Shown here: positions 1-6,867 of the stretch, one piece after another
Layout of the letters: every line of letters begins with the position of its first letter
How positions within the stretch are numbered: position 1 is the stretch's first letter
Source: Anaerolineales bacterium UBA5797
GTDB lineage: Bacteria > Chloroflexota > Anaerolineae > Anaerolineales > Villigracilaceae
Reading direction: 5' to 3'
DNA length: 30,571 bases
Assembly: GCA_002418205.1 (NCBI GenBank)
Contig: DIDP01000009.1
Location: 31,344 to 61,914, forward strand
Program-made: the position numbers and the translations under genes
The notes under the pieces: generated by a model
What the model was told of the DNA's origin: nothing
Database searches by the model: none
What the model saw: only the letters and a program-made list of their open reading frames with translations

Positions 1-923
1 CGCCCCAGACGATCCAGGCGGATCTCACCCTGCCCACCGGACTGCAAGCCCATCGAGGCTTCGATGGACAGGCCATTGCGGATCATGCGCATCGAAAGCC
101 AGTAGGAAATGCCTGAACCGAGGATGACAGGCGACAGAAACAAGGGATTGCCGGAATACAACCTGCCAACTTCCGGTGTGGTAATGGCGATCAAGACCAA
201 AACGGCGGGTGGAAAGAGCGCCAGGAAACGTGCCTGCCATTCCACACCTTTTGCCGCAGCACGGGCGCGCGAGAGCACTTCCACGACAGTGCCAAGAGTC
301 TTGCGCAGGGATGCCACCAAGGGACCGATCTCGATGCGTCCCTCGATGGAGGCAAGCAGTGATGTGGCGACAATATCTATGGCAGGATTATCCCAGGCAG
401 TCGTCCATTCACGCACGGCCAGTGCGGCCTCATCGGCGGGAGCAGTGCGCAGGCGTACAACCAGATCGCCCAGCACCATTCTGCCATCCGGACCGACCGC
501 CTGTGCCGCGTCATCCAGCGCATCACCCAGGGGCCTGCCCTGTGACAGCAGAGTCTCGACCACACCCAAGCCACGCAGGATATCCCTGGCCTGCTTTAAG
601 CGAAATTCCTGGCGTTTATCGGAAAGTGTGCCTGCATACAACAGACCACCTGCCACTCCAAACAAAATGGCTGGAAATAATCCAAGGAACATGCCGCCTG
701 CCAACCCGCCGCCCACCCAGGCCAGAATCCCATACGCAATCTGGTTGAAGGCAAGACCCGTCCCGGTTTGACGTGCAAACTTTTCCGGATCGAATTTCTT
801 CTTCGGTTGGGCAATGCCCATCGCGCGCGCCATGCCCGCTTCATCCACCGTGCGCCGCCAGCCCAGTGTAATGGGGATGGCAGCCAGGGCAAGCGCGGCA
901 ATCAGTGAGATCAAAGTGACCAT
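1..923 (-). CDS. Type II secretion F / TadB-like inner-membrane protein (partial, runs off left edge)
   Basis: The reading frame is open from an ATG at 923 to the window edge, about 307 residues. It starts with a hydrophobic segment (residues 2-19), has a charged stretch (EKFARQTG), a hydrophobic pair at about 70-100, a soluble helical block at about 105-230 (RLKQARDILRGLG onward, with LSQGRPLGDALDD), and two more membrane segments near 240-260 and 275-290. This order is that of GspF/TadB/TadC platform proteins, which anchor the assembly ATPase of type IV or Tad pili at the inner membrane. The start is fixed by TAGGAG five bases upstream, and the TAG of this site is the stop codon of the gene before it. 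It is the last visible gene of the operon, and most of a TadB-length protein is present. The family call is by topology and motif order; TadB and TadC cannot be told apart here. Confidence 0.75.
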   Translation of the reverse strand, partial: MVTLISLIAALALAAIPITLGWRRTVDEAGMARAMGIAQPKKKFDPEKFARQTGTGLAFNQIAYGILAWVGGGLAGGMFLGLFPAILFGVAGGLLYAGTLSDKRQEFRLKQARDILRGLGVVETLLSQGRPLGDALDDAAQAVGPDGRMVLGDLVVRLRTAPADEAALAVREWTTAWDNPAIDIVATSLLASIEGRIEIGPLVASLRKTLGTVVEVLSRARAAAKGVEWQARFLALFPPAVLVLIAITTPEVGRLYSGNPLFLSPVILGSGISYWLSMRMIRNGLSIEASMGLQSGGQGEIRLDRLG

Positions 924-928
924 AAAAA

Positions 929-934
929 CTCCTA
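929..934 (-). promoter_or_regulatory. Ribosome binding site overlapping a stop codon
   Basis: On the minus strand TAGGAG contains the TAG stop of the PrgI-like gene and lies five bases before the ATG of the TadB-like gene. This sets the downstream start and suggests translational coupling. Confidence 0.6.
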
Positions 935-1384
935 ACGAAACCAGATGGATAATTCCTCCGCCCCGCCGTTTGCCAGCCAGACGGAAAAGTAAACCCCAAC
1001 CACTCCAAGTAGGACAGTCAACAGTGGATAAACTCCCACTTCACTCCATGCCAAGTCAATCGGCTGAATGATGGATGAGGCTGCATGTCCAAAAGATGGG
1101 ACTCTTGAATCTTTCTTCGATGTGTTCTCATCTCCGCCCCTTCGGGAGGTTCCCTGTTGGTTGACATACCGCCTGGTCTGCATGGCATAACGAAAACGCC
1201 GCATCATCCAGACCTCGGGTGGTACGCGGTCGGGTCCAAGGCGAAGAAGCGCCAGCACCAGAAAAACGACCAGTACCAGAAATCCGATCACCACCTTTCC
1301 GGCAAAAGATAGCGGAAGGAACAAACACAACACAGCCAGTAATGCGCCGCCGCCAAGAATGTACAGATCGCGATTGTTGAACAT
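932..1384 (-). CDS. PrgI/VirB3-like small membrane protein
   Basis: This 150-residue protein has two adjacent N-terminal membrane helices (about residues 8-25 and 29-47), a basic cytoplasmic stretch with PPEVWMMRRFRYAM (about 55-70), a polar linker with many Lys/Asp/Ser, and a third membrane helix at about 118-138. An N-terminal hairpin followed by a Pro-Pro-Glu and Arg-rich segment is like PrgI/VirB3-type components of type IV secretion systems, which sit in the inner membrane beside the VirB4 ATPase. The start lies six bases after the stop of the VirB2-like gene and has no strong ribosome binding site, so translation may be coupled. No catalytic motif is visible. The PrgI assignment rests on topology and a short motif; it could be an unrelated small membrane protein. 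Confidence 0.5.
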   Translation of the reverse strand: MFNNRDLYILGGGALLAVLCLFLPLSFAGKVVIGFLVLVVFLVLALLRLGPDRVPPEVWMMRRFRYAMQTRRYVNQQGTSRRGGDENTSKKDSRVPSFGHAASSIIQPIDLAWSEVGVYPLLTVLLGVVGVYFSVWLANGGAEELSIWFR

Positions 1385-1390
1385 TTGGAT

Positions 1391-1657
1391 CTAAAAAGGC
1401 GGCTTGGGCTGAAAGCTCTTCAACATTTCACCCACCTGCGGCAAAAACAGGAAGGCAAATAACACCAGGATCACCAATCCGACGGCGCCGATGATCGCCA
1501 TCGAGGTCATGCGGCTGCCGCCGAAGGCTGCGCCCGCCGTTCCCTGCAAAACGTAATACAAACCGCCGAGCAGTGCGACAACGATCAATAGACCTGCCAG
1601 AAATGCCCAGGCATCGCGGGCAATGGTCAGGATTTGATCCATAATGGGTTGAAACAT
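1391..1657 (-). CDS. VirB2/TrbC-like two-helix membrane protein
   Basis: I place the start at the ATG at 1657 (88 residues) and not at the ATG at 1693, because AAAGGAG lies nine bases before it and the longer form would overlap the preceding gene. The protein has an amphipathic start (MFQPIMDQILTIARDAW), a membrane helix at about 18-38, a short Gly/Ala-rich loop, and a second helix at about 51-72. Two helices joined by a small loop in a protein of under 100 residues is the layout of VirB2/TrbC pilin-like subunits and of other small channel components in type IV secretion operons. Its place between a four-helix protein and a PrgI-like protein fits. There is no clear signal peptide, so processing is uncertain. 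Confidence 0.5.
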   Translation of the reverse strand: MFQPIMDQILTIARDAWAFLAGLLIVVALLGGLYYVLQGTAGAAFGGSRMTSMAIIGAVGLVILVLFAFLFLPQVGEMLKSFQPKPPF

Positions 1658-1679
1658 AAACAAGTACTCCTTTCGAGGT

Positions 1680-2162
1680 TCAACAAGTGCCAAGGAAGAA
1701 GGCAGCCAGCGGGATCGCCGCGCCTGCCAGAATCATGCCGAAGAGCGCCTCACCGCATTCGGTCAAGGCATTCGCAAAGGTGGAAGCGCCGCCCAGCGAG
1801 GCGGACAGTATGGATGTGAATGTTGCCTTGAGCATGCGCAGGGCTGCCAGTCCTCCGATCAATCCGGAGGCAAGTGTTCCCAGTTCACTAATGGGTCCGC
1901 ATCCGCCTCCATTCGGTAACGCAGATCCCAATGCGCCCACGATCTGTGGGACTCCCAGGTAGGCAAACAATCCCAGCAGGATGATGGCTGCCAGTGCGGA
2001 TACAGACTCCCATACCCACAGGTTCGCGCCAATGAGGCCTGCGGAACTCACGCGCAGGATTTGGGCAATGCCTGCCAGCAGTGCGAACGCCAGAAATGCA
2101 CCTGCCAGTGCAATCCAGGCCTCGCGTAAAAAAGTCAACAGGAAGGAGGTGGCCTCGCTCAT
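1680..2162 (-). CDS. Polytopic membrane protein of the secretion operon, unassigned
   Basis: The protein has 160 residues and is strongly hydrophobic, with about four membrane segments (roughly 15-36, 48-75, 95-115 and 135-157), small residues throughout and a Gly-Gly-Gly-Cys-Gly loop near 85-89. I do not recognise a family with certainty. It resembles an enlarged version of the next, VirB2-like protein: both begin with a short amphipathic segment around LREAW or ARDAW followed by an Ala/Leu-rich helix. They may be related membrane subunits of one complex. The start ATG at 2162 overlaps the stop of the ATPase gene by four bases (ATGA), which indicates coupled translation. Confidence 0.55.
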   Translation of the reverse strand: MSEATSFLLTFLREAWIALAGAFLAFALLAGIAQILRVSSAGLIGANLWVWESVSALAAIILLGLFAYLGVPQIVGALGSALPNGGGCGPISELGTLASGLIGGLAALRMLKATFTSILSASLGGASTFANALTECGEALFGMILAGAAIPLAAFFLGTC

Positions 2163-2965
2163 GAGGCTTCCTCATCGTGCCGATGAAATTCATTCTCCAG
2201 CGCCGGATAAAAACGCTCGCCCCAAAACTGCATGGGATAACGGCGCGGTGGTCCGGTGCGGTCCTTGAGGGTGATGACCTCCAGTGGGGCACAGCCGCAA
2301 TCACGGACCTCCCCGCTTCTCTGGACGATCAAAACACGATCCGCTTCATACGGAACGCGTTCATCGCCCAGCAATGCGGAGAGATCATCGCCATCTGTAA
2401 AATGCTCCGACTTCAATGCGGCTGCGGCAATGACCGCCCACCCATGATGGCGTGCGATCTCGCGCAAGGCTGCGGCGGCTTCACCGCTTCTACCTTCCTC
2501 GTTCATCATGCCGGTCAAACCAACCACCGGCACACGATTGAGATAGTCCACTGCCACAAGTGCTGCGCCATTGACGGGAAAGGCATAATCGTGAATGAGG
2601 GTATCTTCCAGGGCACGCACGGTATCTTCGCGGGAATTGAGATACAGCAATACAGCTTCACTCGCTCGCGCCAGGGCGCGCTCCACCATTTCCTGTGGCG
2701 CCTCTTTGTGAGGACCGCTGGTCATCGCCTCCACCTGCAGGAAGAGGCGGTATCTCAATTCCTCCGGTGTATGTTCGTAGCATCCAATCACCGATGGAAA
2801 ATGAACTGAGGCGGACTCGAATAACATCCGCAGCAGCCAGGAGGTCTTGCCAATCCCTGGCGCTGCGGCAAGTAGAGTCAAGCCACCGCTCCAGAAAGGC
2901 AGGCCAGCAAAGACACCGAAGGATGTGTAAGGTTGGGAATTGCCCAGGGTTCCAGAGCGCGGCAT
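2159..2965 (-). CDS. DnaB-like RecA-fold ATPase
   Basis: The 268 residues form one RecA/DnaB-C-terminal-like ATPase domain. Walker A is AAAPGIGKT at 33-41. GCYEHTPEEL at 61-70 matches the place of the catalytic glutamate in DnaB (E64). Walker B is ALVAVDYLNRV, ending around D140. The C-terminal part has LLGDERVPYEADRVLIVQR and LEVITLKDRTGPPRRY, which follow the DnaB pattern of a sensor region, an Arg finger and a Lys-x-Arg-x-Gly-Pro loop. The DnaB N-terminal domain and primase-binding parts are absent, so a replicative role is unlikely. Inside a secretion operon with no VirB4/VirB11 in view it could be an energy source or a DNA-handling ATPase; that is inference. No ribosome binding site is visible before the ATG at 2965, and the frame stays open upstream without another ATG, so the start is uncertain. 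Confidence 0.75.
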   Translation of the reverse strand: MPRSGTLGNSQPYTSFGVFAGLPFWSGGLTLLAAAPGIGKTSWLLRMLFESASVHFPSVIGCYEHTPEELRYRLFLQVEAMTSGPHKEAPQEMVERALARASEAVLLYLNSREDTVRALEDTLIHDYAFPVNGAALVAVDYLNRVPVVGLTGMMNEEGRSGEAAAALREIARHHGWAVIAAAALKSEHFTDGDDLSALLGDERVPYEADRVLIVQRSGEVRDCGCAPLEVITLKDRTGPPRRYPMQFWGERFYPALENEFHRHDEEAS

Positions 2966-3011
2966 GTCGTCATCATATTCAATGCAGGTAGGGGGATGAT
3001 GTTTTGTGTCG

Positions 3012-3482
3012 CTAGGATCTGGGCAGGACCAATTGCAGAAAAAGATATGTAAGCAACCCCAACAGCAAACCGGGCAGGGCCGGGATCAAGCCCGTCTTTC
3101 TTCGTATCCAAAACCTGCGCCACAATTCCAATCCAAGCAGGGAAAGCAGAACGGCAGGCAGAGGGAATAAACAGGCAAGCCCGCTGATCGCCAGCAGGTC
3201 CGCACGACCGACCATACCTTTGTGATACCCATAACCGGTTAACAGGACCGGCCAGGCAGGTGGAGAGAAAAGCAGCGGCAGGGTAAACCAGCCGGATAGG
3301 TTGCGAAATATTCCCCAGGCACACCCAAGTAAAACAACAACAGTCTGGAGTGGTGTCGCAGGCAGGGTCAACAGGATCGTTCCCAGAAAGAACAATTCGA
3401 TGCCGGGCACAAGGCGGTATCGCAGATCAGCGATGCTGAATATGGTGAAGGAAAGGAGCGCAAAGGATTCGGTCAGGGTCAT
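3012..3482 (-). CDS. Divergent A24 (TadV/CpaA-like) prepilin peptidase
   Basis: This 156-residue hydrophobic protein has about five membrane segments. Near its N-terminus it has SIADLRYRLVP (D19), which matches the Asp-x-Arg-x-Arg-x-Ile-Pro signature of A24 prepilin peptidases. The second catalytic aspartate is in GMVGRADLLAI (D95), where the usual Gly-x-Gly-Asp is changed to Gly-Arg-Ala-Asp. Both aspartates are kept, so activity is possible but the site is atypical. A24 enzymes cleave the leader of type IV and Tad pilins at the inner membrane. A second, canonical copy is the first gene of this operon (6062-6457). The gene overlaps the end of the VirB6-like gene by four bases. I assign the family from the two aspartate motifs and the size. 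Confidence 0.65.
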   Translation of the reverse strand: MTLTESFALLSFTIFSIADLRYRLVPGIELFFLGTILLTLPATPLQTVVVLLGCAWGIFRNLSGWFTLPLLFSPPAWPVLLTGYGYHKGMVGRADLLAISGLACLFPLPAVLLSLLGLELWRRFWIRRKTGLIPALPGLLLGLLTYLFLQLVLPRS

Positions 3483-5173
3483 GTGCGCTTTTCTCGTTCC
3501 TCCTTGTTCGTCGGCATGAAGGTCAACATACCCATCACCTGTTTGGCATTTCCAAGCTCAGATGCACGATATAACGGATCACTTGCCTTCATGATCTCGT
3601 CAGAATGATTCAAATATGCCTGTACCATGTGGGCAGTGTCTTCCGGATACTGGGTGGCAAGCACATTGGGATTGAGCCCACGTCCCGAAATATGTGGGGA
3701 CAATGCCTGAAAGCCGCTCTGGAACTCCTCCGGCGTTCCCTTGAAATTGGACCCAATCGAGGCATTCACAGTGGGAGAGAAACCAAAGTCCTGTCCACCT
3801 GTTTGGGCACCGCCAAAACGCCCCATCCTTTCACCCAATTCCGCCTGCCGCGCTGCCAGTTCGTGACCATGTGCCAGTGAACGGTTGTAGGCTGCCGGTG
3901 CATGAAGTCCCATTGCATCCAGTGTCCCCGCACGCTGGTTCAATTGCTGTGCAGTATTGAGATGTCCCATTGCCGCCTCTATGCCGCTCATCCCGCCCTC
4001 AGCCCCACCGAGCTGTGATGCCGTTCCACCCAAACCAGCAGCACCAGATATCCCGGACCCTCCAGCCGCCCCAACACCACTGGCTGCCAAGGCACCAATC
4101 GCGGCAATCTGCTGCACCGCCTTGACCATCTGACCCAGGGCATCGGCAGCTGTCGTGATGGTCATCCGACCAAGAATCCCTGCCAGGGAAAGCAGGATGC
4201 CGGTTGCACCGAATAACCAGATCACACGAATGATGGCTGACAATAATCCCTGTTTATCGAACAGATAACTGGCTGCAAGTCCGGCCTTGAAGACACCACC
4301 TGCAACAATCGGAAGCAGGGCAATCAGCAGAACAGCCTTGATCCACAGCGAACGCAGCCAGCGCACCTGTGGAAGCACACTGGCAATCGCAACCGGCGGA
4401 GCAAGTACTGCCAATATGAAAAGCACTGCATTGGCTGAGGCAAAGGCAAACAACATCCCGCCTATGGCAAGCAGGGAACCGATGGACAGGCTGATCGAGA
4501 TCAATCCACCCAGGAAGGTCAGGTTGGCAAGTCCCAGCACCACCGATGTGGCGGTTGTGGAGGATACAAAATGGATTGCCAGACCACCTGCTTCTCCGAT
4601 CACTTTCCCGACCATCCACCATCCCAGACGAATGATCAGATCCAGGAAGGGACCGGATGCAACCGCCAGCGCACCTGCTGTCACCCAATCTCCAACCACG
4701 CGCAAACCGCTGTCATCCTCGCCGAGGAGTCTTCCCCAGTGATACAAGGCAAGACGCAAGAGGAACAAGGCAGGTGCCAGGGCTGCCGCAACCGGCAGGC
4801 TGGCCTGGGCGACCTTGCTGTAATCGCCCTGACTGGGAGCCTGCACGATCTCACCGATCACCTCCGTCCAGCGTGCCACTTCATTGCTCATGGCGCGCAC
4901 TTCCTTTTTGGCGGCTTTGTTGAAGATGTTTGCCAGCGCCTCGGAAATGGTTTCGGCTGGGAAGACCAGATGATGGAAGATCTGCGAGACGCTGGTAATT
5001 ACGGAAGTCCCCCCACTGGGAGGTTCAGGCGGAGGCGGCGTGGGAGGCGGCACAGGGGTGATGTCATAGGCTGGGGCGGCTGCCTGCACAGGCCCACTGG
5101 TCATTGCCAGATTACCCAGTGACATCAGGAAGAGAAACAGGGAAAGCAGGATGAATGGACTGGCTTTTTTCAT
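3479..5173 (-). CDS. VirB6/TrbL-like polytopic secretion protein
   Basis: The 564-residue protein starts with a signal peptide (MKK, hydrophobic core to about 25, AAA at 32-34), then a Pro-rich segment (about 39-54), a periplasmic or amphipathic region, and about six to eight membrane helices between about 125 and 345. The C-terminal 200 residues are soluble: a Gly/Ala/Ser-rich stretch (about 355-400) followed by a polar region with a charged tail. Signal peptide, multiple central helices and a long Gly-rich tail is the pattern of VirB6/TrbL inner-membrane channel proteins of type IV secretion. Its start overlaps the previous gene by four bases (TTATGA) and its end overlaps the A24 peptidase start by four bases. 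No enzymatic motif is seen. The match is by architecture. Confidence 0.6.
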   Translation of the reverse strand: MKKASPFILLSLFLFLMSLGNLAMTSGPVQAAAPAYDITPVPPPTPPPPEPPSGGTSVITSVSQIFHHLVFPAETISEALANIFNKAAKKEVRAMSNEVARWTEVIGEIVQAPSQGDYSKVAQASLPVAAALAPALFLLRLALYHWGRLLGEDDSGLRVVGDWVTAGALAVASGPFLDLIIRLGWWMVGKVIGEAGGLAIHFVSSTTATSVVLGLANLTFLGGLISISLSIGSLLAIGGMLFAFASANAVLFILAVLAPPVAIASVLPQVRWLRSLWIKAVLLIALLPIVAGGVFKAGLAASYLFDKQGLLSAIIRVIWLFGATGILLSLAGILGRMTITTAADALGQMVKAVQQIAAIGALAASGVGAAGGSGISGAAGLGGTASQLGGAEGGMSGIEAAMGHLNTAQQLNQRAGTLDAMGLHAPAAYNRSLAHGHELAARQAELGERMGRFGGAQTGGQDFGFSPTVNASIGSNFKGTPEEFQSGFQALSPHISGRGLNPNVLATQYPEDTAHMVQAYLNHSDEIMKASDPLYRASELGNAKQVMGMLTFMPTNKEEREKRT

Positions 5174-6072
5174 AAGGCTGCCATTGCATGAGGGGAAAGG
5201 AAGTGTTTATCGAAGCACAGGTGCCGGTATCCACAACCCTTGCAGATGGATGGCTGTCGTAATGCATTCAGGGGTGGATATGGGCCATTCCTTGCCAGGT
5301 TCGCCAGGGACTGAACCATTTTTTCCAGGTCTTTGTCCGATAGAGTCTGATCGAAGTGGCTTGCCTCACCCGTCTCACGGTCCAATGTAAAGAGGGTTGG
5401 CGTATTGGGCCAGGGTTGATCCCCCGATGGATTACAGCGCTTCATCAGGGAAAGGAGCAGTTGATTCTGGTTTTGATCCGAGCCAAGCAGGCCGATCTTC
5501 GTTTCCCTCACATGACCGACAGGGACCTTCCAGACCCAGACATTAAACTGGACAGGCAAACGGGCAAGCGGCAGATTGAGAAGAACTCTCTCGCCGGTCA
5601 TTGTGTAATTGGAGTCGCGCGGGATTTGCATTCCGATTCGCCAATCCTGCGACAAAAAAGCCCAGGTACGAATGTAAACGAATAGATTGCGCCAGTCACC
5701 GCCCAGGTTGTTGATCGCATTCCCTGATCCAAAGCGGCGGCCTGCAGGGATCTTTCCTCCGCGAAAGAGCGGCATGAGCTCCGGTGCTTGAATGGGGTGC
5801 TGGATGCGGTACGTCTCCACTTCGCGGATGTAGGTGCGGATCTCTTCGATAAGTCCATCGAAGCCGTATCGGACAAGATATTCCATGAGGGTTTCACCGG
5901 ATGCCAGATCCTCAAGCGATTTCCAGACCGGATCGAAGGGCGGGACCGGGTCGGCTCCTGCCAGCCACCAGTGGGCTGCCATTGGACAAAAGGCGTACAC
6001 AAGCGCAGACAGGATTGGATGACCACGGGCGTTGTGACGATTGAGCAGGGCAAGAAAAAGATCAGTGTACAT
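5170..6072 (-). CDS. Cas4/RecB-like four-cysteine protein, nuclease-like
   Basis: The protein has 300 residues and no membrane segment. Near the N-terminus is LVYAFCPMAAHW (C29), and near the C-terminus ICKGCGYRHLCFD (C277, C280, C286). One early Cys-Pro plus a late CxxCx5C cluster is the arrangement that binds a 4Fe-4S cluster in Cas4, AddB and related RecB-family PD-(D/E)xK nucleases. A possible E-x-K is E190-T-K192, but I do not find a convincing preceding Gly-x-x-Asp, so the nuclease core may be degenerate. It overlaps the canonical peptidase gene by 11 bases and the VirB6-like gene by four. In this operon it could act on DNA handled by the machine, or be a structural Fe-S protein; both are inference. 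Confidence 0.5.
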   Translation of the reverse strand: MYTDLFLALLNRHNARGHPILSALVYAFCPMAAHWWLAGADPVPPFDPVWKSLEDLASGETLMEYLVRYGFDGLIEEIRTYIREVETYRIQHPIQAPELMPLFRGGKIPAGRRFGSGNAINNLGGDWRNLFVYIRTWAFLSQDWRIGMQIPRDSNYTMTGERVLLNLPLARLPVQFNVWVWKVPVGHVRETKIGLLGSDQNQNQLLLSLMKRCNPSGDQPWPNTPTLFTLDRETGEASHFDQTLSDKDLEKMVQSLANLARNGPYPPLNALRQPSICKGCGYRHLCFDKHFLSPHAMAAL

Positions 6073-6457
6073 ACCAGCACATCAGCAGAAAAGGTATCGT
6101 GCGCCATGCGCCGGAAGTCAATGATTGGGTGAGCGATTGTTTTCTTATGGCTCGCCAAAGGATTTGCCCAAGACCGGTGAAGAGGAAGGTCAGGAATATC
6201 AGGGGAAAGGCTTGCAGGGAATACTCAGGGGGCAAGGCCCATAACAATGCAATCCACAGCTTTACGTCACCCGCTCCCATGCCGCCCTTTGCCCATGCGA
6301 AGAACAGAAACAGGCTGGCAAACCACAGATCCGGGGTGCCGGGGAAATGCGCGATGAGTCCTGCAATCAGGAGTGGAAGTGAATACCAATTGGGGATTCG
6401 CCTCGTTCGCAAGTCATACAGACTGATGGCGAGAATAAAAATGAACAACCAGAGCAT
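6062..6457 (-). CDS. A24 prepilin peptidase (TadV/CpaA type)
   Basis: The 131 residues contain both A24 signatures in canonical form: YDLRTRRIPNWY with D15, and KGGMGAGDVKLW with D64. The short length, without the N-terminal methyltransferase part of PilD, matches TadV/CpaA enzymes that cleave prepilins at the inner membrane. It appears to be the first gene of the secretion operon: the next gene starts 11 bases before its end. The ATG at 6457 is the only start before an in-frame TGA and has no ribosome binding site; TATGAT lies about 12 bases upstream, so a leaderless transcript is possible. No pilin gene is visible in the window, so its substrate is not known. Confidence 0.85.
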   Translation of the reverse strand: MLWLFIFILAISLYDLRTRRIPNWYSLPLLIAGLIAHFPGTPDLWFASLFLFFAWAKGGMGAGDVKLWIALLWALPPEYSLQAFPLIFLTFLFTGLGQILWRAIRKQSLTQSLTSGAWRTIPFLLMCWYVH

Positions 6458-6529
6458 GGTTGTTGATCATATGGCGAATTGGAGGTGGGTATGTGGAAAG
6501 TGTCGTTTGAAAATTAGCGACAGCGGTTC

Positions 6530-6559
6530 TTGACAAGTGGGTAACTGGGATCATATTAC
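6530..6559 (+). promoter_or_regulatory. Orphan plus-strand promoter-like element
   Basis: A perfect TTGACA is followed after 18 bases by TATTAC. No coding region lies downstream on this strand for many kilobases, so this is either chance or the start of an antisense or small RNA. There is no other support. Confidence 0.2.
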
Positions 6560-6802
6560 CAATTGAGCCCGCCCCTCGGGTTCGGCTGTCGCGCCAAAGT
6601 GGTCGTTATAATTGTTTATGGCGCAAATCCCGATGCTGCCATCCATGGATAAAGTGGGTGTATAGATAGGATGTGACGAATTGTTGAACACCAAAAGTCA
6701 AATTCGATTGTCGACCGTCCCGATTTCCTCTTGGTTCTTTTCCAATGGATAAATTGGCTGATATGCGGTGGGTTTAGAGTATGATCCTTTCCTTGGAACC
6801 AC

Positions 6803-6826
6803 AAAAAAATTCAACTTCAACAGTTG
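6803..6826 (-). terminator. Weak intrinsic terminator candidate after the signalling operon
   Basis: Read on the minus strand, a short stem CAACT-GTTGA-AGTTG is followed by AATTTTTTT. It lies about 40 bases after the stop codon of the last gene of the signalling operon. The stem is only five base pairs, so the call rests mainly on the run of seven T. Confidence 0.4.
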
Positions 6827-6867
6827 TACAGGTCAAATTACCAGTTTCAAGAAATCATGGATGTCGA

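Larger units (their letters stand above)
6458..6867. other. Intergenic region between signalling operon and secretion operon
   Basis: This stretch of 410 bases has no convincing gene. It holds a weak terminator candidate for the upstream operon near 6803-6826, and must hold the promoter of the secretion operon, for which I find no good two-box match on the minus strand. On the plus strand there is TTGACA at 6530-6535 with TATTAC 18 bases on, and a TATAAT at 6607-6612, but no plus-strand gene follows. A small hairpin (GAGCCCG-CCCCT-CGGGTTC) lies at 6565-6583. Confidence 0.6.

Noticed and set aside
1..6457. Integrative or conjugative element
   Set aside because: No relaxase, integrase, coupling protein or attachment repeats are visible in the window, so transfer cannot be claimed.
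6491..6517. Eight-codon plus-strand ORF directly after a perfect GGAGGT
   Set aside because: Too short to judge, no promoter is positioned before it and no gene follows on that strand.
6565..6583. Small GC hairpin as a tRNA fragment or terminator
   Set aside because: The stem of seven pairs has no tRNA context around it and no T run after it on either strand.
6622..6669. Fifteen-codon plus-strand ORF after a TATAAT, as a leader peptide
   Set aside because: There is no downstream plus-strand gene to regulate and no ribosome binding site.
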